Assembly (NCBI GenBank): GCA_035352555.1 | Contig: DAOPXW010000032.1 | Location: forward strand, 1 to 20,977 | Source of the DNA: UBA2922 sp035352555 | GTDB taxonomy: Bacteria > Bacillota > Clostridia > Oscillospirales > Oscillospiraceae | Length of the DNA stretch: 20,977 nucleotides | Direction of reading: 5' to 3' | In this document: positions 7,584 to 14,066 of the stretch, piece by piece | How positions within the stretch are numbered: the first letter of the stretch is position 1 | Layout: every line of letters starts with the position of its first letter | Translations under genes and position numbers: made by a program | Notes under the pieces: generated by a model | Seen by the model: the letters and a program-made list of their open reading frames with translations, nothing else | What the model was told of the DNA's origin: nothing | The model's database searches: none

Positions 7584-8237
7584 ATGAAAGTCGAACCTGA
7601 AAGCAATCGAAACGGCAAAGACAATTCAAAGAAGCAGCGTAGACCCCTGGATTCTCACCTGAAGCTGCGGGCGCTGTGCGAGGGCGCGATCTTCGTGGCC
7701 GTGGCGCAGGCCGTCGGCTACCTCAAGCTCTTTGAGCTGCCCCAGGGCGGCTCCATCTGCCTGGGCATGCTGCCCATCTTCCTCTACTGCGTGCGCTGGG
7801 GCTTCGGCCCCGGTATGCTGGCCAGCGCGGCCTATGCTGTATTGCAGCTCCTGTTGGACGGCGCCTATGCCTGGAGCTGGCAGTCCATTATCGGCGACTA
7901 TCTTGTGGCCTTTTCCGTTCTGGGCGTGTCCGGCCTGTTCCACGGCGTGAAGGGCGGCTTCTACTGGGGCACCGCCGTGGGCAGCGTCCTGCGTTTCCTG
8001 TGCCACCTCGTCACCGGCGCCACGGTCTGGGCGGAGTATATGCCGGAAAAGTTCTTCGGCCTCACCATGACGAGCCCGTGGTTCTATTCCTTCCTGTATA
8101 ACGGCAGCTTCATCGCCGCCGATATGGTGCTATGCATTGTGGTGGGCGCGCTGCTGCAAAAGCCGCTGGGCAGGTACATGAGGGGCGGGGATCTCGGCTT
8201 TCCCGGGCCCCGTCAGGGGCGGCCGCAAAACGGCTGA
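7584..8237 (+). CDS. thiT: Energy-coupled thiamine transporter S component ThiT
   Basis: 217 aa, polytopic. The family signature is clear: QGGSICLGMLPIFLYC followed by RWGFGPGMLASAAYAVLQLLLD and DYLVAFSVLGVSGLF, matching ThiT (YuaJ), the substrate-binding S subunit that pairs with the shared EcfAA'T module to import thiamine. The energising module is not in this window. The start is ATG 7584, with AAGGAAGG just upstream; an in-frame TTG at 7557 would lie too close to the terminator and lacks a ribosome site. The N-terminus carries about 24 extra polar, basic residues before the first helix, longer than usual for ThiT (about 190 aa). Regulation by the upstream TPP riboswitch supports the thiamine assignment. 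Confidence 0.93.
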   Translation: MKVEPESNRNGKDNSKKQRRPLDSHLKLRALCEGAIFVAVAQAVGYLKLFELPQGGSICLGMLPIFLYCVRWGFGPGMLASAAYAVLQLLLDGAYAWSWQSIIGDYLVAFSVLGVSGLFHGVKGGFYWGTAVGSVLRFLCHLVTGATVWAEYMPEKFFGLTMTSPWFYSFLYNGSFIAADMVLCIVVGALLQKPLGRYMRGGDLGFPGPRQGRPQNG

Positions 8238-8246
8238 AAAAGCCAG

Positions 8247-8276
8247 TTGACAGCAAAGCAAAATATAGTATATAAT
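8247..8276 (+). promoter_or_regulatory. Strong promoter of the rpmH operon
   Basis: Perfect consensus boxes, TTGACA (8247-8252) and TATAAT (8271-8276), with an 18-nt spacer. The -35 box begins 10 nt after the thiT stop. The expected start site, about 8283-8285, falls inside the left arm of the hairpin at 8279-8309. Confidence 0.85.
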
Positions 8277-8278
8277 GA

Positions 8279-8314
8279 CCTTCCGGCGTCTGGAAAGACT
8301 GCCGGAAGGTTTTT
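8279..8314 (+). terminator. thiT terminator overlapping the rpmH start site
   Basis: A 13-bp stem (CCTTCCGGC GTCT with AGAC, one bulged T, GCCGGAAGG), a GGAA loop and five T at 8310-8314. It starts 2 nt after the rpmH -10 box. Reading through from thiT makes the whole hairpin; a transcript started at the rpmH promoter lacks most of the left arm. Confidence 0.8.
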
Positions 8315-8381
8315 GTCAACTACTTCCGCCCCTTGAAGGACGGATGTTGAGTAATACGATCCGAAAGGAGTGTAACACAGA

Positions 8382-8516
8382 ATGAAACGCACCTATCAGC
8401 CCAAAAAGCTCCAGGCCAAGAAGGAGCACGGCTTCCGCAAAAGAATGGCCACCGCCAACGGCCGCAAGGTTCTCGCCCACCGCAGAGCCAAGGGCAGAGC
8501 AGAGCTCTCCGCCTGA
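8382..8516 (+). CDS. rpmH: 50S ribosomal protein L34
   Basis: 44 aa, the normal size for bL34. The sequence begins MKRTYQPKKLQAKKEHGFRK, continues with RMATANGRKVLAHRRAKGR and ends ELSA; the MKRTYQP start and GR(K)VLxxRRxKGR pattern are diagnostic. It binds 23S rRNA in the large subunit. AAAGGAG is 11 nt upstream. It is first in the rpmH-rnpA-yidD-yidC-jag run, transcribed from the strong promoter at 8247. Only a 96-nt gap separates it from rnpA. Confidence 0.97.
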   Translation: MKRTYQPKKLQAKKEHGFRKRMATANGRKVLAHRRAKGRAELSA

Positions 8517-8555
8517 GGCGGGACTTGAGCACAACGGCATAAACCAATATTTTCC

Positions 8556-8577
8556 AGGGCGGGTGTCAATCCGCCCT
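8556..8577 (+). other. Hairpin between rpmH and rnpA
   Basis: 7-bp perfect stem AGGGCGG/CCGCCCT with an 8-nt loop. No T run follows, so it is not a standard terminator. It could stabilise or help process the abundant rpmH message relative to rnpA. Confidence 0.4.
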
Positions 8578-8612
8578 TAAAGGCGTACTGTTGTATACGG
8601 AGGCGTGAACGC

Positions 8613-8951
8613 GTGGAGACCTTAAAGAAAAATTACGAATTCCGCCGCCTGTACACCAAGGGCAAGAGTGCGGTGACGCCGCTGATGGTGGTGTATTGCC
8701 GCCCCAATGCGGCGGAGCGCAGCCGGATCGGCTATACCGTATCCAACAAGCTGGGCCACGCCGTCACCCGCAACCGCATCCGCCGCAGGCTCCGGGAGAT
8801 CTACCGGCTGAACCTCCCCCGTCTGGAGGGGGGCTATGATCTGGTGGTCGTGGCCCGGTCCCGCTCGGCCGAAGCGGAGTACGCCCAGTTGGAGCGATCG
8901 TTTTTGTCCGCCTGCGACAAGCTGAGTCTTGTGCGAAAGGAAATGAAATGA
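8613..8951 (+). CDS. rnpA: Ribonuclease P protein component
   Basis: 112 aa. Protein subunit of RNase P, which assists the RNA subunit in cutting tRNA 5' leaders. The RNR motif is at 53-55 within HAVTRNRIRRRLREIYR; the upstream F-x-x-LY-x-x-G start (FRRLYTKGK) and GYTVSNKLGHAV are typical. It starts with GTG at 8613, with ACGGAGG 9 nt upstream; a nearby GTG at 8605 is out of frame. The stop overlaps the yidD start as ATGA, so the two are translationally coupled. Confidence 0.96.
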   Translation: METLKKNYEFRRLYTKGKSAVTPLMVVYCRPNAAERSRIGYTVSNKLGHAVTRNRIRRRLREIYRLNLPRLEGGYDLVVVARSRSAEAEYAQLERSFLSACDKLSLVRKEMK

Positions 8952-9166
8952 AAAAGATCCTTTTGGGCCTGATCCGGTTTTACCGGCGCTATCTCTCGCC
9001 CCTCAGACCGCCCTGCTGCCGGTTTATACCCACCTGCTCGGAATACGCGCTGGAGGCCGTGGAAAAGTACGGCGCCGCCAAGGGCGGCTGGCTGGCTCTC
9101 AAACGCATCCTGCGCTGCCACCCGTTTCACACGGGGGAGCACGATTTCTACGATCCCGTCCCGTGA
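8948..9166 (+). CDS. yidD: Membrane protein insertion efficiency factor YidD
   Basis: 72 aa, typical length. Family pattern present: LIRFYRRYLSPLRPPCCRFIPTCSEYALEAVEKYG and GGWLALKRILRCHPFHTGEHDFYDPVP, with conserved Cys residues (CC, CSEY, RCHP). YidD is a small membrane-associated helper that improves insertion of proteins by YidC, and it sits between rnpA and yidC in most bacteria. ATGA overlap with rnpA. Confidence 0.96.
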   Translation: MKKILLGLIRFYRRYLSPLRPPCCRFIPTCSEYALEAVEKYGAAKGGWLALKRILRCHPFHTGEHDFYDPVP

Positions 9167-9201
9167 CGGAAATCTGCCACCAAAGAGGAGAAACTTGATT
9201 T

Positions 9202-10581
9202 ATGTGGGCAACAATTATTAAACCCTTCGCATGGCTGCTGCTGGCGTTTTATAACTGGACGGGGAGTTACGGCCTGTCCGTGATCCTGTTCGCGCTGGCG
9301 ATCAACCTGATCCTCATGCCCTTCATGGGCAAGAGCAAAAAGAGCATGATGCGGACCTCCCGCCTGCAGCCCAAGCTGCAGGAGCTGCAGCGCCGGCACG
9401 AGGGCAACCCCCAGCGGCTCAACGAGGAGACGTCCAAGCTCTACCGCGAGGAGCACATCAATCCCATGTCGGGCTGTCTGTGGTCCCTGATCCCGTTCCC
9501 CATCCTCATCGGACTGTACAGCGTCATCCGTCAGCCGCTGACCCGGATGCTGTATATGACCGCCGATCAGGTCGCCACGCTACAGACCTATATGGTCAAC
9601 ATGGGCTGGTTCACCGCGCCCAAAGCCAACACCTACGCCGAGATCGGCCTGCTGGAGCAAGTCCACAACCACTGGAGCGCCGTGATGAGCTCAAACATCG
9701 CCGGGCAGCTCTCCGGGCTGAAGGACATCGACTTCAGCTTCCTCGGCTTGAATCTGGGCGGTATGCCGGACTGGAAGTTCTTCACCACCGCCGACTGGAG
9801 CAGCGTTTCCAGCTGGCTGCCGGCGCTGGGACTGTTTCTGATCCCGCTGGTGGCCGCGTTCATGTCCTGGCTGTCCATGAAGGTCAGCAACATGGCCAAT
9901 CCCCCCGACCCCAAGACCCAGGCTCAGATGAAGAGCATGAACCTGATCATGCCCCTGATGAGCGTGTGGTTCTGCTTCATCATGCCCGCCGCCCTGGGCG
10001 TCTACTGGATCGCCAACAGCGTGTTCGGCATTGCCCGCGACTATTACCTCACCATCCATTATCGCAAGCAGCTGGACAAAGAGGACGCGGTGCGTCTGGA
10101 GCAGCGCAGCGAACGTGAAAAGGAACTGGAGTCCAAACGTCTGGAAACCGAGCGCCTGAAGGAGCTGGGCCAGACCGAGCAGAACTCCAACACCAGCAAA
10201 AAGAAAATGCAGGCCAAGGAAAAGCAGAGCTACGAGGAGCGCCGCGCCGCCGCCGAAAAGGCCGATCGGGCCCAGCGCCGCGCCCGCAGAGGCATCGCGT
10301 ACGACGACGCCCCCGCCTCCCAGGTGGGTTCTCGCCACTTCGCCCGTGGCCGCGCCTACGATCCCGAGCGCTTCGGCGCGGATGAGACCGCGGAAGAAAA
10401 TGTCATCCCCGAGCTTGACGAGACCGGGCGGGCCGACGACGCGCAGGAAACCGGCACCGTCTTTGAAGACGAACCCGCCGAAGAAACGGCTGGGGTCGAG
10501 ACGGACGAGTCCGGGGACGAGCCGGAAGACGAGCCCGAGGAGGATGAATTCGCCGACGAAGACGACGATACGGATAAGTGA
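9202..10581 (+). CDS. yidC: YidC/Oxa1-family membrane protein insertase
   Basis: 459 aa. Inserts and folds inner-membrane proteins, alone or with SecYEG. The core helices include GLSVILFALAINLILMPFM (about 24-42), the cytoplasmic loop MMRTSRLQPKLQELQRRHEG, GCLWSLIPFPILIGLY, LPALGLFLIPLVAAFMSWL and MPLMSVWFCFIMPAALGVYWI. AGAGGAG precedes the ATG. The N-terminus starts directly with the first helix (MWATIIKPFAWLLLAFYNWTG), as in other clostridial YidC, with no lipobox. Two oddities stand out. The groove residue that aligns with E. coli Arg366 is Asn35. The protein also ends in a long charged tail, basic from about 280 to 390 and strongly acidic in the last 60 residues. Jag follows 16 nt later. 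Confidence 0.95.
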   Translation: MWATIIKPFAWLLLAFYNWTGSYGLSVILFALAINLILMPFMGKSKKSMMRTSRLQPKLQELQRRHEGNPQRLNEETSKLYREEHINPMSGCLWSLIPFPILIGLYSVIRQPLTRMLYMTADQVATLQTYMVNMGWFTAPKANTYAEIGLLEQVHNHWSAVMSSNIAGQLSGLKDIDFSFLGLNLGGMPDWKFFTTADWSSVSSWLPALGLFLIPLVAAFMSWLSMKVSNMANPPDPKTQAQMKSMNLIMPLMSVWFCFIMPAALGVYWIANSVFGIARDYYLTIHYRKQLDKEDAVRLEQRSEREKELESKRLETERLKELGQTEQNSNTSKKKMQAKEKQSYEERRAAAEKADRAQRRARRGIAYDDAPASQVGSRHFARGRAYDPERFGADETAEENVIPELDETGRADDAQETGTVFEDEPAEETAGVETDESGDEPEDEPEEDEFADEDDDTDK

Positions 10582-10597
10582 CAGGAGATAACCGATC

Positions 10598-11599
10598 ATG
10601 AAAAAAACATTGGAAAAGAGCGGTCGCACGGAAGACGAAGCCGTCAAGGCCGCCCTGGACGAGCTGGGGCTGGAGCGCGACGATGTGTCCGTGGAGATCC
10701 TGGAGCGCGCCAAATCCGGTTTTCTTGGCATTGGCGCGGTTCATGCGCTGGTTCGCGTGACCTATGACGCCCCAGACGAACCCGAAGTCAGGGTCCCTGT
10801 GCGCGCCGAGACCCGCCCTGCCCCGCAGGAGACCCAGAGACCCGCACCTCAGGAAACGAAAAAGCCCGCGCCTCAGGAAGTGAGAAAGCCCGCGCCGGAA
10901 AAGAAGCCCTCCGGCGAGCGCGTCGTCCCCGCGGACGAGCGTCCCGCCACCGGCGAGGACGCCGCCAAGGCGCGTGAATTTCTGGACGGACTGTTTATTA
11001 AAATGGATGTGCCGGCCGAGCTGAACATCACCAACAGGGACGACGGCAGCATCAATGTGGAAGTGGCCGGCCCGGGCATGGGTACCATCATCGGCCGCCG
11101 CGGCGAGACGCTGGACGCCATCCAGCATCTGACCAACTATGTGGTCAACCGCGGCAGCGAAAAGCACGTCCACATCTCTGTGGATGCCGAGAACTACCGC
11201 GAAAAGCGGGAGGAATCCCTGGTGCATCTGGCGGAAAAAATGGCCGCCAAGGTGCTGAAATACAAGCGCAGCATGGCGCTGGAGCCCATGAATTCCTATG
11301 AGCGCCACGTCATCCACACCGCCCTGCAGGACTTTGAGGGCGTCTCCACCGGCTCCACCGGCACCGAGCCCAACCGCCGTGTGGTGATCTCCTACGAGCG
11401 CGGCGGCGCCGTCCAGGCTCCACGCCGGGATCGCCCTGCCGCCCCCCCCGCCCCCCCCCCCCCCCCCCCCCCCAACCCCCCCCCCCCCCGCCCCCCCCCC
11501 CCCCCCCCCCCGCCCGCCCCGTGCCGACAGCGCTCCGAAGACGGTCCCCGCCCCCGCCGCGCCCCAGCCGGCTTCCGCCGCCGACAGCGGCAGCGATAA
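10598..11599 (+). CDS. jag: Jag/KhpB RNA-binding protein, 3' end disrupted
   Basis: RNA-binding protein with the Jag_N domain (1-52, including SGFLGIGAVHALVRV), a KH domain with GRRG at 166-169 (TIIGRRGETLDAIQHL) and an R3H domain with Arg236-x3-His240 in NSYERHVIHTAL. Jag/KhpB pairs with KhpA in Firmicutes and affects cell elongation and division; here it lies after yidC as usual. Residues 73-104 form a linker of four octapeptide repeats. From about residue 281 the frame enters a poly-C tract and reads as polyproline, then an arginine-rich tail that does not look native. The next frame, after the tract, reads ADSAPKTVPAPAAPQPASAA and so on, with GC-rich third positions, and ends at TGA 11631-11633, 26 nt before acpP. 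That is probably the true C-terminus (a +1 shift). Confidence 0.85.
   Translation: MKKTLEKSGRTEDEAVKAALDELGLERDDVSVEILERAKSGFLGIGAVHALVRVTYDAPDEPEVRVPVRAETRPAPQETQRPAPQETKKPAPQEVRKPAPEKKPSGERVVPADERPATGEDAAKAREFLDGLFIKMDVPAELNITNRDDGSINVEVAGPGMGTIIGRRGETLDAIQHLTNYVVNRGSEKHVHISVDAENYREKREESLVHLAEKMAAKVLKYKRSMALEPMNSYERHVIHTALQDFEGVSTGSTGTEPNRRVVISYERGGAVQAPRRDRPAAPPAPPPPPPPNPPPPRPPPPPPPPAPCRQRSEDGPRPRRAPAGFRRRQRQR
10814..10909 (+). repeat. Octapeptide-coding tandem repeat in the jag linker
   Basis: Four 24-bp units encode RPAPQETQ, RPAPQETK, KPAPQEVR and KPAPEKKP (Jag residues 73-104). The Pro/Ala/charged composition suggests an extended flexible spacer between the Jag_N and KH domains. Such linkers vary in length among relatives. 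Confidence 0.75.
11442..11520. repeat. Near-homopolymeric C tract inside jag
   Basis: 79 nt with only five non-C bases: G at 11450, AA at 11474-11475, G at 11490, G at 11512 and G at 11516 interrupt runs of 8, 23, 14 and 21 C. The strong frame evidence after it (see jag) indicates a wrong length. Poly-G base calling or assembly error on the opposite strand is the simplest cause; genuine slippage of a proline-coding tract is the alternative. Confidence 0.9.
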
Positions 11600-11659
11600 C
11601 AGCAAAATACCTCAGAGCCGCGAATGGGCCTGAGAAACTGATTTTCGGAGGATAGAATC

Positions 11660-11887
11660 ATGATTTTTGAAAAGGTTAGAGATGTCCTTGCAAAACAGTT
11701 TGAGATTGACCCCGACACCATCACCCCGGACACCAATCTGGTGGACGATCTGGGCGCGGATTCTCTGGACGTGGTGGAGCTCATCATGTCCGTGGAAGAC
11801 GAGTTCGGCATCACTATCGACGACGAGGCGGCCAGCACGCTGTTCACCGTGCGGCAGATCGTGGACTTTATCGAAAAACTGCAGTGA
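11660..11887 (+). CDS. acpP: Acyl carrier protein
   Basis: 75 aa. The carrier of growing fatty-acid chains; the 4'-phosphopantetheine attachment Ser35 is in the GADSLDVVELIM motif. Flanking features are standard: FEKVRDVLAKQFEID at the N-terminus and VEDEFGITIDDEAASTLFTVRQIVDFI at the C-terminus. CGGAGG lies 9 nt before the ATG. It follows jag by 26 nt if the corrected jag end is used, and a terminator follows 16 nt after its stop. No other fatty-acid synthesis gene is adjacent, so this is an isolated acpP attached to the rpmH-jag cluster. Confidence 0.96.
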   Translation: MIFEKVRDVLAKQFEIDPDTITPDTNLVDDLGADSLDVVELIMSVEDEFGITIDDEAASTLFTVRQIVDFIEKLQ

Positions 11888-11903
11888 GCACCCCAAAACC
11901 TCC

Positions 11904-11934
11904 AATGGGAGAGCCTTTCGGCTTTCCCATTTTT
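11904..11934 (+). terminator. Terminator after acpP
   Basis: 12-bp stem (11904-11915 with 11920-11931, one G-T pair), loop TTTC and a T-rich end (11930-11934). It ends the rpmH-acpP transcription unit. Confidence 0.85.
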
Positions 11935-11936
11935 CG

Positions 11937-11965
11937 TTGCATTCGGCGGGGCGGAATGATAAGAT
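11937..11965 (+). promoter_or_regulatory. Possible promoter of the flavoprotein gene
   Basis: TTGCAT (11937-11942) and TAAGAT (11960-11965) with a 17-nt spacer, 25 nt before the start codon and just after the acpP terminator. Moderate match to the sigma-A consensus. Confidence 0.5.
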
Positions 11966-11989
11966 AGGCCCAAAGGAGGGATCACCCCT

Positions 11990-12610
11990 ATGAAAGTTTT
12001 GCTGATCAACGGCAGCCCCCACGAACACGGCTGCACCTATACCGCCCTGCACGAGGCGGAGATGAAGCTCAATCAGCGCGGCATTGAGACCGAGCTGCTG
12101 TATCTGGGCACCGCGCCCATGGCGGGCTGCACCGGCTGCGGAAGCTGCGAGAAAACGGGCCGCTGCGTTTTTGACGACGCGGTGAACCGTGTGCTGGATA
12201 AGCTGGACGGATACGACGGCATGATCGTAGGCTCCCCGGTGTATTACGGCTCCGCCAACGGCCATCTCTGCGCTTTCCTGGACCGGCTGTTTTATGCGGG
12301 CGGAAACCGCATGGCGGGCAAATTCGCGGCCAGTGTGGTCTCCTGCCGCCGGGGCGGCGCTACCGCGGCCTTCCAGCGGCTCAATATGTACTTTGGCATG
12401 AAGAATATGCCCGTCGTGTCCTCCCAGTACTGGAACCAGGTCCACGGCTACAAAGCCGAGGATGTTTTGAAGGACGAGGAGGGCCTGCAGACCGTGCGCA
12501 CCATGGCGGAGAATATGGCCTGGCTCATCCAAAGCGCTGCGGCCGGCAGGGAAGCGGGGGTGCCCGCCCCCGTCTACGAGCCCGTCGTTGTCACCAATTT
12601 TATCCGATGA
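11990..12610 (+). CDS. Flavodoxin-fold NAD(P)H reductase / iron-sulfur flavoprotein
   Basis: 206 aa. The N-terminus MKVLLINGSPHEHGCTYTAL is the FMN phosphate-binding loop of the NADPH-dependent FMN reductase family. MAGCTGCGSCEKTGRC gives Cys47-x2-Cys50-x2-Cys53-x5-Cys59, the compact cysteine motif of iron-sulfur flavoproteins (Isf-like), so an FMN plus a [4Fe-4S] cluster is likely. GSPVYYGSANGHLCAFLDR is the second flavin-contact region. Such proteins shuttle electrons or detoxify oxygen and quinones in anaerobes; the partner is not visible. AAAGGAGGG lies 9 nt upstream of the ATG. It is a single-gene unit between two terminators. Confidence 0.9.
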   Translation: MKVLLINGSPHEHGCTYTALHEAEMKLNQRGIETELLYLGTAPMAGCTGCGSCEKTGRCVFDDAVNRVLDKLDGYDGMIVGSPVYYGSANGHLCAFLDRLFYAGGNRMAGKFAASVVSCRRGGATAAFQRLNMYFGMKNMPVVSSQYWNQVHGYKAEDVLKDEEGLQTVRTMAENMAWLIQSAAAGREAGVPAPVYEPVVVTNFIR

Positions 12611-12614
12611 ATGC

Positions 12615-12646
12615 AAAAATGACCGCCCCTCGGGGCGGTCATTTTT
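12615..12646. terminator. Bidirectional terminator between convergent genes
   Basis: Near-perfect stem with five A on the left and five T on the right (12615-12629 with 12632-12646, tight loop). It serves both the flavoprotein (plus) and the diguanylate cyclase (minus), whose stop codon touches it. Confidence 0.9.
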
Positions 12647-13742
12647 AATCGGTATAGATGGCGTAGCTGTCCTTGCCGCGCTTTTTCGCGTCGTACAGCG
12701 AAGCGTCGGCCTTGGCCGCCAGCTCGGCGATGCTTTCGCCGCCGCGGCCGGCATAGCAGATGCCCACGCTGCAGGTGACCTTGGACAGCCGCTGCCCGGA
12801 CAGCTCGGCGATGGAATCCGAAAAGCGCCGGGCCTTCTGCTCGGCGGTGTCTCCGCCGGGAAGATCCTTGAGCAATACCACGAATTCGTCTCCGCCGAAG
12901 CGGAAGACGATATCGTCCTTTCGGCACAGGGCCTGCAGGGCCCCGCCGATGGCCATCAGCCAGCGGTCGCCCTCGATGTGGCCGTGGGTATCGTTGAGCG
13001 CCTTGAAATCATCGATATCCACGAACAGTACGGCGCAGCGCTCCTCGGGACCCATGGCGGCCAGGTAATGATCGGCGGCGGCCAGCCCGGCGGATTTATT
13101 CAGCACGCCCGTCAGCCCGTCCAGTCGGCTCAGATCGTAATATTTTGTCTTGAGACTGTCGCTCTGCACCCGCAGCTGCATCATCAGGATAATGACGATC
13201 AGCGCCAGAAACAGTGCGGTGAATGCCTCGAACAACTCGTGGGACCAGCAGACGGGATTTTTGAACTTCAGCACCAGTACATAAAACAAGGTAAAGCCGC
13301 CCAGCGTGACAGCCAGCTGGCGGCGTACCGGCAGAATGAAAGTGACGGGCCCCATGATGAGAAACAGCGGGAAGTATACGGAGGGCACGTTCGGGTGGGG
13401 AAAGACACTGAGTGCAATGACGTTGAGCATGATGCCGGCATACATCAGCGTGGTGGCCGTCATGGCGGGGGCAGCGCGCACCGCGCCGCCGCGGAGCCTG
13501 CTGTGGGCATAGAGGTAAAAACCCAGCAGCATGGGCACAAAAACGCTGTACACCGCCGAGATTCCCCACTGGGGGAAGAAAAGCTGCGTGACCACAAAGT
13601 ACAGGGCGTACATGATGATGCCCGCACAGCACAGCGTGCACATCAGCTCCAGATTGCGTATGGCAATCTCCTGCCCGCATTCTGAAAAGTAGCTATTCTG
13701 GGCGGCGAAGACTTTTTTGATGGTAGACAGCAGCTTTTTCAT
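12645..13742 (-). CDS. Membrane diguanylate cyclase (GGDEF)
   Basis: 365 aa. Six hydrophobic segments (about 31-55, 60-80, 95-115, 121-137, 143-160, 170-190) are followed by a GGDEF domain from about 205. The active site FRFGGDEFVVLL has GGDEF at 283-287, and an intact inhibitory I-site RKDD (RxxD) is at 274-277, exactly five residues upstream. It should therefore make cyclic di-GMP from two GTP and be product-inhibited. The DGLTGVLNK start of the domain is canonical. CGGAGA precedes the ATG. The membrane part resembles no sensor domain I can name. c-di-GMP often controls type IV pili, which makes the pil operon in the same window notable, though the link is inference. Confidence 0.93.
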   Translation of the reverse strand: MKKLLSTIKKVFAAQNSYFSECGQEIAIRNLELMCTLCCAGIIMYALYFVVTQLFFPQWGISAVYSVFVPMLLGFYLYAHSRLRGGAVRAAPAMTATTLMYAGIMLNVIALSVFPHPNVPSVYFPLFLIMGPVTFILPVRRQLAVTLGGFTLFYVLVLKFKNPVCWSHELFEAFTALFLALIVIILMMQLRVQSDSLKTKYYDLSRLDGLTGVLNKSAGLAAADHYLAAMGPEERCAVLFVDIDDFKALNDTHGHIEGDRWLMAIGGALQALCRKDDIVFRFGGDEFVVLLKDLPGGDTAEQKARRFSDSIAELSGQRLSKVTCSVGICYAGRGGESIAELAAKADASLYDAKKRGKDSYAIYTD

Positions 13743-13839
13743 GGCATCTCCGAGATGAAAAGGATACAGCGGGTCCTGGGCTGACCGACTGCAAAAAACA
13801 TTTTATCACAGTGAAACGGGAAATGCCATCCTGTTTTAT

Positions 13840-13877
13840 GCAACAGACCGCGGGACTTTCGTCCCGCGGTCTGTTGC
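13840..13877. other. Perfect 17-bp hairpin
   Basis: Arms 13840-13856 and 13861-13877 are perfectly complementary; on the minus strand the loop is GAAA, a stable GNRA tetraloop. It lies 17 nt after the stop of the 38-aa ORF and upstream of the cyclase gene. Neither side carries a T run (the minus strand continues ATAAAAC), so it is a weak terminator candidate or a 3'-end stabiliser. Confidence 0.6.
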
Positions 13878-13894
13878 GGTGTCGTGTGTCGGAA

Positions 13895-14011
13895 TTATTT
13901 TTTGAAAAACTTCCCGTACACGAAGCAGCCTCCGCCCACCAGGACGCTCAGGCAGGTGAGCACACCAATGGTCTTGAAGACGTTTTTCTTTCCAGTGCAG
14001 CACTTTTTCAT
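13895..14011 (-). CDS. 38-aa cysteine-containing membrane peptide
   Basis: Small ORF with an AGGAGG site 6 nt before its ATG. The product has a basic start (MKKCCTGKKNVFK), one hydrophobic helix (about 14-32, TIGVLTCLSVLVGGGCFVYG) and a basic end (KFFKK), with four Cys. The positive-inside flanks and perfect ribosome site argue that it is real. It lies 55 nt downstream of metK on the same strand, with no clear terminator between, and could be the last gene of the radSAM-metK transcript. I recognise no family. It may be a plain small membrane protein; the Cys content next to radical SAM genes raises the possibility of a modified peptide. Confidence 0.6.
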   Translation of the reverse strand: MKKCCTGKKNVFKTIGVLTCLSVLVGGGCFVYGKFFKK

Positions 14012-14066
14012 GATGGATCCTCCTAAAAAATATTTTTACGCGTCTCGCGAGGGCGCGCTTGCGAAC

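Noticed and set aside
8238..8381. oriC / DnaA-box region next to rpmH
   Set aside because: No TTATCCACA-like box cluster or AT-rich unwinding stretch; the gap is filled by promoter, terminator and leader.
11442..11599. Polyproline/arginine tail as a genuine Jag domain
   Set aside because: The tract is almost pure C, and the natural coding signal continues in a different frame to a stop just before acpP.
11392..12754. Minus-strand frames with Gly-rich runs
   Set aside because: The Gly runs are the complement of the poly-C tract; the remainder is antisense to jag, acpP and the flavoprotein gene.
13840..13877. Intrinsic terminator for the 38-aa gene
   Set aside because: The stem is perfect, but no T run follows on either strand, so it is listed only as a hairpin.
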